A DNA stretch of 64,000 nucleotides. It comes from Butyrivibrio sp. GTDB lineage: Bacteria; Bacillota; Clostridia; Lachnospirales; Lachnospiraceae. Where the stretch lies: positions 217,244 to 281,243 of the forward strand of contig JAKVKH010000001.1 in the NCBI GenBank assembly GCA_022486625.1, written 5' to 3'. Within the stretch, counting starts at the first letter, position 1. Each line of letters begins with the position of its first letter. Below the pieces are notes generated by a model. It was not told the origin of the DNA. It was given only the letters and a program-made list of their open reading frames with translations, and ran no database searches. Below, piece after piece: positions 45,532-52,827 of this stretch. Both the position numbers and the translations under genes were made by a program.

Positions 45532-47208
45532 ATGAAATTTCAGGACATGCCCTACGAACGGGTGGATATGGAGCAGCTCAAAAAGAATTTTGCAGCACTG
45601 GAACAGGAGTTTACGCAGGCACAGTCAGGAGAAGCACAGTTTGCAGTGCATCAGAAGTACTATCAGCTGACAAATCACGTAATGACAGAGATGACGATTG
45701 CAGAAATCCGTCATGATATAGATATGACAGATGAGTTTTACAGTGCAGAGCAGGATTATTATGATGAAAACGGACCGGTTTTCCGTAATCTCGTTGTTTC
45801 TTATCAGAAGAAACTCTTTTCATCACAGTTCAGACCTTACCTTGAAGAGAAGATCGGACCGGTCGCATTTAAGAATATTGAACTTGCCATGAAGTCGGTT
45901 GATGAGAAGGTTCTGCCGCTGATGCAGGAAGAAAACCAGCTTCAGACAAAGTATAACAAGCTTTTGGCAACAGCACAGATCGAATGGAACGGTGAAACAC
46001 TGAATCTGTCACTGATGAACCCGTATCTGCATCATCAGGACAGAAAGATCCGGATACAGGCATGGGAGAAATATACGGCATTTTTTGAAAAGAATCAGGA
46101 AGAACTGGATGATATCTATGATCAGCTGGTGAAGAACAGAACAGCGCAGGCACAGGCGCTTGGATATGAGAATTATCTTACACTTGGTTATTACAGGATG
46201 AACAGAAACTGTTACGGCAGAAGTGATGTGCAGCAGTTTCGTGAACAGGTCAAGCGTGATTTCGTACCGTTTGCGGAGAAGCTTCATGAAAGACGCCGTC
46301 AGAGACTGGGGCTTGACAGACTGCATTTTGAAGATGAGGGTGTTTATTTCACAAACGGTAATCCGGCGCCGATCGGTACACCGCAGCAGATTCTGGATGC
46401 AGGGCGCAGGATGTACAATGAACTCTCACCGGAAACTGCAAAGTTTATGAATTTTATGTGTGACAATGATCTGTTTGATGTACTTGGCAGAAAGACCAAG
46501 AAAACAGGCGGTTATATGACCTATCTGCCGGATTACAGATCTCCGTTCATCTTTGCCAACTTCAATGGAACCAGCGGTGACGCCGATGTTATCACACATG
46601 AGTGCGGACATGCATTTCAGGGGTATATCATTGCGGATGATCCGATCAATGAGCATGCGGATATTACCATGGAAACGGCAGAAACACACTCCATGTCCAT
46701 GGAGTTCTTTACGGAACCATGGATGAATCTGTTCTTTGGAGACAGGGCAAAGGATTATGTGGACATGCATTTCGAAGATTCCTGCATCTTCATTCCCTAC
46801 GGAACCATGGTAGATGAGTTCCAGGATATTGCCTATGCCAATCCGGGACTTTCTCCAAAGCAGAGAAATGAGGCATGGAGAGATCTTGAGCGTCAGTATA
46901 AGCCGCATCTTGACTATTCCGGGAATGAATACCTGGAAAAGGGTGGGTTCTGGCAGAAACAGCATCATATTTATGACTGTCCGCTGTATTATATTGATTA
47001 TTGTATTGCACAGACAGATGCACTTCAGTACAAGGCGTGGATGGATCAGGATTATAAGGCTGCATGGAACAGCTATCTTAAACTCTGCAGACTTTCCGCA
47101 TCAGATTTCTTTACCGGACTTCTGCCGCAGGTCGGTCTGAACAATCCATTTGAGGATGGATGCCTTAAAGACGTTGTACGTCAGCTTGAGAAGACGATGA
47201 AGCTATAA
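45532..47208 (+). CDS. M3-family oligoendopeptidase F
   Basis: This 558-residue cytoplasmic zinc peptidase degrades oligopeptides. The zinc motif is HECGH within VITHECGHAFQGY (near residue 362), and the third ligand Glu lies in ETAETHSMSMEFF. The C-terminal substrate block YPLY-like (CPLYYIDYCIAQ) is present. Length is typical of the PepF/M3 group. An AGAGGA site precedes the ATG at 45532. It is monocistronic, flanked by terminators and a regulator gene. Confidence 0.93.
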   Translation: MKFQDMPYERVDMEQLKKNFAALEQEFTQAQSGEAQFAVHQKYYQLTNHVMTEMTIAEIRHDIDMTDEFYSAEQDYYDENGPVFRNLVVSYQKKLFSSQFRPYLEEKIGPVAFKNIELAMKSVDEKVLPLMQEENQLQTKYNKLLATAQIEWNGETLNLSLMNPYLHHQDRKIRIQAWEKYTAFFEKNQEELDDIYDQLVKNRTAQAQALGYENYLTLGYYRMNRNCYGRSDVQQFREQVKRDFVPFAEKLHERRRQRLGLDRLHFEDEGVYFTNGNPAPIGTPQQILDAGRRMYNELSPETAKFMNFMCDNDLFDVLGRKTKKTGGYMTYLPDYRSPFIFANFNGTSGDADVITHECGHAFQGYIIADDPINEHADITMETAETHSMSMEFFTEPWMNLFFGDRAKDYVDMHFEDSCIFIPYGTMVDEFQDIAYANPGLSPKQRNEAWRDLERQYKPHLDYSGNEYLEKGGFWQKQHHIYDCPLYYIDYCIAQTDALQYKAWMDQDYKAAWNSYLKLCRLSASDFFTGLLPQVGLNNPFEDGCLKDVVRQLEKTMKL

Positions 47209-47230
47209 AAGCATTGCCAAAATGATATTC

Positions 47231-47253
47231 GATATAGCAAATACTTGCGATAT
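47231..47253. promoter_or_regulatory. Imperfect palindrome upstream of the XRE regulator gene
   Basis: ATATAGCAA-ATAC-TTGCGATAT (47232-47253) matches its reverse complement at 18 of 22 positions. It sits just before a TACAAT -10-like box, so it may be the autoregulatory operator of the regulator that follows. Confidence 0.4.
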
Positions 47254-47351
47254 GATACAATGAATATCACTTTCAACATCGGAACACTAATTCATGCTAC
47301 GCTCTATATCGTAACCTGATGATGTGTAACTTATAATGTTGAGAGATAACG

Positions 47352-47861
47352 ATGGCTGAAAAAAACACGAGACTTGCAAAATATCTGAGAGCATTAAGGG
47401 AAAGTCATGAGAATACGCAGGATGAGCTTGCAGAGATGCTCGGGGTGACCAGGCAGACCTATTCTCATTATGAGAACTGCAGGCTGATGCCGTCTACGGA
47501 AGCTTTGTACCGGATTGCGGTTTTTTATCATGTACCGATTGAAAAAATGATTCTGATAGCCGTAAGTGATACGGCAGAGATTCAGAAAGCTGAGAGTTCA
47601 CAACTGATCGAAGAGGATTCTGATACCTATGCAAAGGGCGGAAGAAAAAGCGGAATTTCCATAAGATGGACAGAAGCAAGAGCAATTGCCTATGATGAGT
47701 TCATCAATTCCATTTCGTCGATCAAGCGTAAACTTCAGGATCTTTCACTGGAAGAAATTGATTTTTATTACAGTCATCTGGAGGCGGATGATCAGGAAAC
47801 GATCAGAGCGCTGATGCAGAAGCTGTATATTGTATCGAATAAGAGAGTGAAAAAGAAATAA
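47352..47861 (+). CDS. XRE-family transcriptional regulator
   Basis: This 169-residue protein has an N-terminal lambda-Cro/C1-type helix-turn-helix (about 7-62, LRESHENTQDELAEMLGVTRQTYSHYENCRLMPSTEALYRIA). The C-terminal 100 residues are not recognised; they are Ser/Lys-rich, then helical (IKRKLQDLSLEEIDFYYSHLE). There is no peptidase or membrane domain. A palindrome upstream may be its operator. A terminator follows directly. Target genes are unknown. Confidence 0.85.
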   Translation: MAEKNTRLAKYLRALRESHENTQDELAEMLGVTRQTYSHYENCRLMPSTEALYRIAVFYHVPIEKMILIAVSDTAEIQKAESSQLIEEDSDTYAKGGRKSGISIRWTEARAIAYDEFINSISSIKRKLQDLSLEEIDFYYSHLEADDQETIRALMQKLYIVSNKRVKKK

Positions 47862-47872
47862 CGGTCAGTAAG

Positions 47873-47907
47873 ATATCCCGGTGCAGATTGCATCGGGGTA
47901 TTTTTTT
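47873..47907 (+). terminator. Terminator of the XRE regulator gene
   Basis: ATATCCCGGTGCA pairs with TGCATCGGGGTAT around a GAT loop, followed by seven T. Confidence 0.85.
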
Positions 47908-47922
47908 GGCAAAACCAGATCC

Positions 47923-47951
47923 TTGACATTAATGGTATGAATGTATACAAT
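47923..47951 (+). promoter_or_regulatory. Promoter of the synthase-GntR-icd cluster with overlapping TGTATACA palindrome
   Basis: A perfect TTGACA (47923-47928) and TACAAT (47946-47951) are 17 bases apart. The 8-bp palindrome TGTATACA (47942-47949) covers the -10 box and resembles GntR/FCD operator cores. The downstream FCD regulator is a natural candidate to bind it. Confidence 0.65.
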
Positions 47952-48042
47952 TATACCCAAACATGATGAAAAAAGATGGGTGCCCGTCGTAAACCGTTTA
48001 TCAAAGGGGATTTTCGGCGGATCAGCAGGAGGTATATCTGGT

Positions 48043-49497
48043 ATGAAACAGGATAATAATGCATTTCAGAATCGACCGGTATCGATGAATGACAAGAATA
48101 ATCTGCTCCAGATTGAGGAGCATATGTATATCCTGGATGATGTTGAGAAACCGAACGTTTTCCGAAATATGTTTCCTTATGAAGAGATTCCGAAAATTCC
48201 GTTTAATGACAGAATCGTTCCGCATAACATGCCGCATGATATCTGGATTACGGATACTACATTCCGTGACGGGCAGCAGTCAAGAGCACCATATTCTACA
48301 GAGCAGATCGTCAGGATCTATGATATGCTTCATGAACTGGGCGGTCCAAACGGAATGATTCGCCAGAGTGAGTTCTTCTTATACAGCAAAAAGGATCGGG
48401 ATGCAGTTGTAAAGTGTATGGAGCGCGGGTATAAATTTCCGGAAGTGACCAGCTGGATTCGTGCCAGTCAGGAAGATTTCAAACTGGTAAAGGAAATCGG
48501 GATGAAGGAAACCGGAATTCTGGTCAGTTGTTCTGATTATCATATTTTCCTGAAACTCAAGATGACCAGAAAACAGGCAATGGAGCATTACTTAAGTGTA
48601 ATCCGTTCCTGCCTGGAAGAGGGAATCAGTCCCAGATGTCATCTGGAGGACATTACCCGTGCAGATATTTACGGCTTTGTTGTTCCGTTCTGTATTGAAC
48701 TGATGAAGCTTAAGGATGAATATAATATTCCCATAAAAGTCCGTGCCTGTGATACAATGGGATACGGTGTGAATTTTTCGGGAGCAGTTATTCCGAGAAG
48801 TGTGCAGGGAATTATCTATGCACTCAATACCAATGGCGGTGTTCCGAGCGATCTGATGGAATGGCACGGGCATAATGATTTTTACAAGGCGGTTACCAAT
48901 TCCACAACAGCATGGCTGTATGGCTGCAGTGCGGTCAATACGTCACTGTTCGGTATCGGTGAGAGAACAGGCAATACACCGCTTGAAGCCATGGTGTTTG
49001 AGTATGCCCAGCTCAAGGGTACATTAAATGGTATGAATACAACCGTAATCACAGATCTGGCAGAATATTATGAGAAGGAAATCGGATTTCATATTCCTGC
49101 ACAGACACCTTTTGTCGGGAAAAATTTCAATGTGACAAGAGCCGGGATTCATGCAGACGGACTATTGAAAAACGAAGAGATTTATAATATCTTTGATACG
49201 GATAAATTTCTGAGACGTCCGCCGGTAAGCGCGGTTTCCAATACGTCAGGACTTGCAGGAATTGCACATTGGATCAATACCTATTTCAAATTAAGAGGTG
49301 ATAAGGCGCTTGAGAAGACATCTCCCCTTGTGACAGAGATCAAGGAATGGGTAGATGATGAGTATGCAGGCGGGCGTGTAACAGTCATGACAGATGAAGA
49401 ACTGCTGACAGAGATTGCAGCAGTTGAGAAGAAGCTTGGAATTTCTCTGACAGATGATGATACACAGAAACAGAAGAAAGCAAAGAGTACAAAGTAA
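48043..49497 (+). CDS. DRE-TIM synthase, candidate Re-citrate synthase (2-isopropylmalate/homocitrate synthase-like)
   Basis: This 484-residue member of the DRE-TIM family has the metal and substrate motif TDTTFRDGQQSRAPYS near residue 70. It also has CHLEDITRAD, EWHGHNDFYKA (metal His pair) and GERTGNTPLEA. It lacks the C-terminal leucine-binding domain of LeuA. Its neighbours are a regulator and NADP-isocitrate dehydrogenase rather than leu genes, which favours citrate synthesis by the Re-type enzyme known from Clostridium kluyveri. The ATG at 48043 has AGGAGG upstream. The track start at 47941 lies before the predicted transcription start. Confidence 0.65.
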   Translation: MKQDNNAFQNRPVSMNDKNNLLQIEEHMYILDDVEKPNVFRNMFPYEEIPKIPFNDRIVPHNMPHDIWITDTTFRDGQQSRAPYSTEQIVRIYDMLHELGGPNGMIRQSEFFLYSKKDRDAVVKCMERGYKFPEVTSWIRASQEDFKLVKEIGMKETGILVSCSDYHIFLKLKMTRKQAMEHYLSVIRSCLEEGISPRCHLEDITRADIYGFVVPFCIELMKLKDEYNIPIKVRACDTMGYGVNFSGAVIPRSVQGIIYALNTNGGVPSDLMEWHGHNDFYKAVTNSTTAWLYGCSAVNTSLFGIGERTGNTPLEAMVFEYAQLKGTLNGMNTTVITDLAEYYEKEIGFHIPAQTPFVGKNFNVTRAGIHADGLLKNEEIYNIFDTDKFLRRPPVSAVSNTSGLAGIAHWINTYFKLRGDKALEKTSPLVTEIKEWVDDEYAGGRVTVMTDEELLTEIAAVEKKLGISLTDDDTQKQKKAKSTK

Positions 49498-49508
49498 AAG
49501 GAAATGCA

Positions 49509-50231
49509 ATGGCTGAGCAATCAGCAATTGGAGGGTCAATGGAGAGTAATGAATTAAAACAGGAAGAGATTGATAAATATTCTCTTCGTGGTCGTGTCTT
49601 CCACAAGATCAGGGAAGATATCCTGAGCGGAAAGTATAAGGATCATGAGGAACTGAAAGAGGTCGCAATCGGAAACGAGCTGGGGGTCAGCAGAACTCCG
49701 GTGCGCGAAGCATTCCGGCAGCTTGAGCTGGAAGGTCTGATCCAGATTATACCGAACAGAGGTGCCTACGTTACCGGCATCAAAGCCAAGGATGTAAAGG
49801 ATATTTACATGATCAGATCCAAACTGGAAGGTCTGTGTGCGAGATGGGCAACTGAGCATATCACACAGGAACAGATGGAAGAAATGGAAGAAAATATTTA
49901 TCTGGCGGAGTTTCATGCATCCAAGGGCCATATGGATCAGATTGCGGAACTGGATAATCGCTTTCATAATATTCTGTATGAGTCATGCGATTCCAAGATG
50001 CTGGAGCATCTGTTAAAGGATTTCCATCAGTATGTATGGCGTGTACGCCAGAAGACACTTGCAAGTGCGCGTGGCCCTGTATCCAATCATGAACACAGAG
50101 GGATCATGGAAGCCATCAAGGCACATGATGCGGATCAGGCGGAGAAACTTGCCAATCAGCATATGATCAATGCATATGATAATATGGTCAAGAACGGCCT
50201 GTATGATATATACAAGGATGAAGAAGAATAA
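49509..50231 (+). CDS. GntR-family regulator with FCD ligand domain
   Basis: This 240-residue repressor-type protein has an N-terminal winged helix (about 20-85, LGVSRTPVREAFRQLELEGLI). A C-terminal FCD helical domain follows, whose metal/ligand residues appear in ELDNRFHNIL, HQYVWR and NHEHRGIMEAIKAHD. FCD regulators usually bind small carboxylates, fitting control of a citrate-isocitrate module. It starts 11 bases after the synthase. An alternative ATG at 49539 has GGAGGG with short spacing. Confidence 0.9.
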   Translation: MAEQSAIGGSMESNELKQEEIDKYSLRGRVFHKIREDILSGKYKDHEELKEVAIGNELGVSRTPVREAFRQLELEGLIQIIPNRGAYVTGIKAKDVKDIYMIRSKLEGLCARWATEHITQEQMEEMEENIYLAEFHASKGHMDQIAELDNRFHNILYESCDSKMLEHLLKDFHQYVWRVRQKTLASARGPVSNHEHRGIMEAIKAHDADQAEKLANQHMINAYDNMVKNGLYDIYKDEEE

Positions 50232-50253
50232 AAAAGCATAAAGGAGCAAAGCC

Positions 50254-51456
50254 ATGGGAAAGATTGCAATGACAACACCGATCGTGGAGATGGACGGAGA
50301 CGAGATGACCAGAATTCTCTGGAAACTGATCAAGGAACATCTTCTGACACCTTACATTGATCTCAGAACAGAGTATTATGATCTGGGACTTAAGCACAGA
50401 GATGAGACAGATGATCAGGTTACCGTTGACAGTGCAAATGCGGCGCTCAAATATGGTGTTGCCGTGAAGTGTGCAACAATAACCCCCAATGCAGAGCGCG
50501 TAACGGAATATGGACTGAAGAAGATGTATAAGAGTCCTAACGGTACGATCCGTGCAATTCTTGACGGTACGGTTTTTCGTACACCCGTTATGGTAAAGGG
50601 AATTGAACCCTGTGTAAAAAACTGGGAAACACCGATTACGCTGGCTCGTCATGCGTATGGAGATGTGTATAAGAATACGGAAATCCGTGTTCCGGGAGCA
50701 GGAACGGCTGAGCTGGTATTTACGGCAGAGGATGGTACGCAGACACGCGAAGTGATTCAGAAATTTACAGGTCCCGGCATTATACAGGGAATTCATAATA
50801 CGGACAGATCCATTACCAGCTTTGCAAAGGCATGTTTCCAGTATGCACTGGATGAAAAAAAGGATCTCTGGTTCGGGACAAAGGATACCATCAGTAAGAC
50901 TTATGACAGAAGATTCAGAGAGATTTTTGAGGCAGCGTTCCAGGGAGAATATAAGGAAAAATTCGAACAGGCAGGTCTGACCTATTTTTATACACTGATT
51001 GATGATGCAGTTGCCCGTGTCATGAAGTCCAGAGGCGGATTTATCTGGGCATGCAAGAATTATGACGGAGATGTCATGAGCGATATGGTATCTTCTGCAT
51101 TTGGTTCTCTTGCAATGATGACATCGGTACTGGTGTCTCCGACAGGTGCATATGAGTATGAGGCAGCACACGGAACGGTGCAGAGACATTATTACAAATA
51201 CCTTAAGGGAGAGCCGACATCCACCAATCCTGTGGCAACGATTTTTGCATGGAGCGGAGCACTCAGGAAAAGAGGAGAGCTGGATGGAAGTCAGGAGCTG
51301 CAGGATTTTGCAGATCGTCTTGAAAAAGCAACACTCGGAACCATTGAGTCCGGAAAAATGACCAAGGATCTGGCGCTGATTACCACGCTTGATGATGTAA
51401 CGACACTGAATACAGAAGAATTTATTCTTGAGATACAGAAGAATCTTGAAGGTTGA
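50254..51456 (+). CDS. icd: NADP-dependent isocitrate dehydrogenase
   Basis: This 400-residue enzyme makes 2-oxoglutarate, CO2 and NADPH. It belongs to the dimeric, eukaryote-like subfamily. Motifs are [22 protein letters not shown] (substrate Ser and Arg), [23 protein letters not shown] and the metal Asp in [10 protein letters not shown]. The [20 protein letters not shown] block forms the NADP site. An AAGGAG site precedes the ATG. It completes a synthase-regulator-icd cluster that would feed glutamate synthesis. Confidence 0.95.
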   Translation: MGKIAMTTPIVEMDGDEMTRILWKLIKEHLLTPYIDLRTEYYDLGLKHRDETDDQVTVDSANAALKYGVAVKCATITPNAERVTEYGLKKMYKSPNGTIRAILDGTVFRTPVMVKGIEPCVKNWETPITLARHAYGDVYKNTEIRVPGAGTAELVFTAEDGTQTREVIQKFTGPGIIQGIHNTDRSITSFAKACFQYALDEKKDLWFGTKDTISKTYDRRFREIFEAAFQGEYKEKFEQAGLTYFYTLIDDAVARVMKSRGGFIWACKNYDGDVMSDMVSSAFGSLAMMTSVLVSPTGAYEYEAAHGTVQRHYYKYLKGEPTSTNPVATIFAWSGALRKRGELDGSQELQDFADRLEKATLGTIESGKMTKDLALITTLDDVTTLNTEEFILEIQKNLEG

Positions 51457-51558
51457 AAATATAAAGCCTGATATAAAAAAAACGCCTTTTCGGTGGGTGG
51501 ACTTAGGGATTATGAAAAACAAGGTCTTTAAGGACAGCCTCTAAGCGGGAAAAAGAAT

Positions 51559-51598
51559 AACGGTCAGATGTGAGAAAGCCTCATGTCTGGCCGTTTTT
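51559..51598 (+). terminator. Terminator downstream of icd, near the left edge of the mobile element
   Basis: AACGGTCAGATGTGAG pairs with CTCATGTCTGGCCGTT, with G-T pairs, and ends in five T. Upstream, at 51476-51500, lies a weaker A-run/CGCC/T-run. Beyond this point GC content and codon use rise. Confidence 0.8.
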
Positions 51599-51726
51599 CT
51601 ATGCCCGGAGGGACACAGATATTTATCAATTTATCCTGCACATACCGCTTGCTATTCTTCCCGGACAGAGTGATGTATGTACGTACCAAAAGGCCACAGA
51701 GCCTGAAAAATCAAGGAGGCACGCAC

Positions 51727-52392
51727 ATGAAGATGAATTACGAAGGAAGACAGAGAAAAGAGCTGGTAGCCACCATCGCCGAGATTACCGGAGAAAAGGC
51801 TGTGTATATGAAGGCACCGACCTACGCTTACCAGATTGGGAGATTCACGATTGAGCGCAACGGAGACCTTTCCTGTGACGATGCGACGGCTCTGGAGGAA
51901 CTTCTCCCCAAGCTGGCAGAGAACGGATTTATCGCCGAACAAGAGCCGCAGGAGAACGCTACGAACGCTGACGGCTCCGGTCTGACGGTCACGGTTCCGG
52001 TCACAGCAGCATCGGTCGATAATCTCAAGAATCTGCTTGAGGCAAAGGGAGCACTCATCAAGAAGGCGCTCGGAATCGCCGACATCAGCATCAAGGTCGA
52101 GGATTATAAGGTTTCATTCCCCTGGTTTCCGGAGATGCCTGAACCGGACGAGGTCAAAGCCTACACCGAGTTCATCGCAGCCATCTGCCGGATGAGCAAG
52201 GAGCAGAAACGCATCAGCGCGACGGAGCGGCCTACGGATAATGAGAAGTTCACCTTCCGGGTATTTCTGATCCGGCTCGGCTTTATCGGTGATGAGTACA
52301 AGACCACTCGCCGGATTCTACTCCGGAACCTTTCCGGGAACAGCGCATGGCATAATGGTACACCAAGGAAGGAGGCCGAGGCTGATGATTAA
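51727..52392 (+). CDS. Conserved 'virulence-related' mobile-element protein
   Basis: This 221-residue protein starts MKMNYEGRQRKELVATIAEITG and has an IERNGDLSCDD segment. It resembles proteins widely annotated as virulence or virulence-related proteins in clostridial phages and conjugative elements; the name says little and no biochemical role is established. It has no membrane helix and no catalytic motif that I recognise. An AAGGAGG site nine bases upstream fixes the start; the track start at 51583 lies within the icd terminator. The next gene overlaps its stop. Confidence 0.7.
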   Translation: MKMNYEGRQRKELVATIAEITGEKAVYMKAPTYAYQIGRFTIERNGDLSCDDATALEELLPKLAENGFIAEQEPQENATNADGSGLTVTVPVTAASVDNLKNLLEAKGALIKKALGIADISIKVEDYKVSFPWFPEMPEPDEVKAYTEFIAAICRMSKEQKRISATERPTDNEKFTFRVFLIRLGFIGDEYKTTRRILLRNLSGNSAWHNGTPRKEAEADD

Positions 52393-52612
52393 GAAAGAAC
52401 AGCTGAAGGAACTCCGGCTTCAATACCCGGTCGAGACAAGGATAGAACTCATCCGAATGGACGATCCTGCCGCTCCTCCTATTGGTACGCAAGGCACCGT
52501 GACCGGAGTCGATGATATAGGAGACATTCTGGTTGACTGGGATAACGGTTCATCGCTGAATGTGGTACCGGAGATCGACCGCATCAGGAAGGTGGCAGAT
52601 TCTGATGAATGA
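52385..52612 (+). CDS. DUF4314 protein
   Basis: This 75-residue protein matches the DUF4314 pattern: KKEQLKELRLQYPVETRIELIRMDDP, then GTQGTVTGVDDIGDILVDWDNGSSLNVV. It forms a small beta-rich SH3-like fold common in phages and integrative elements. Function is unknown. The start is inside the end of the preceding gene, with AAGGAGG upstream, so the two are translationally coupled. Confidence 0.85.
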   Translation: MIKKEQLKELRLQYPVETRIELIRMDDPAAPPIGTQGTVTGVDDIGDILVDWDNGSSLNVVPEIDRIRKVADSDE

Positions 52613-52784
52613 TATTGTCCGAGAACAAATCCTCACCATCCGAGACAGCGGCCTGACGAATATGTTCGATGTAAACATGGTTCAGCGCCTTGCATACGAA
52701 CGAGATTATTATGAGCTTGTGCTGTGGTTGGAAGACCACAGGAAGGAATATGCCCGGTTTATCATGACCGGAGACACAGATTAA
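52605..52784 (+). CDS. DUF5049 protein
   Basis: This 59-residue protein (REQILTIRDSGLTNMFDVNMVQRLAYERDYYELVLWLED) fits DUF5049, a small helical protein that usually sits beside DUF4314 in phage and ICE modules. The ATG at 52605 overlaps the DUF4314 stop and has GGAAGGTGG upstream. The track start adds residues from another frame of DUF4314. A GC-rich hairpin (52790-52820) follows, then the oppositely oriented restriction cassette. Confidence 0.8.
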   Translation: MNDIVREQILTIRDSGLTNMFDVNMVQRLAYERDYYELVLWLEDHRKEYARFIMTGDTD

Positions 52785-52827
52785 AGGAAAGCCGCACCGG
52801 GGACTGCTCCCTGATGCGGCTATGCCA

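Noticed and set aside
50188-51522. 444-residue minus-strand ORF
   Set aside because: It covers icd in antisense and is Cys/Ile/Arg-rich in the way typical of shadow frames.
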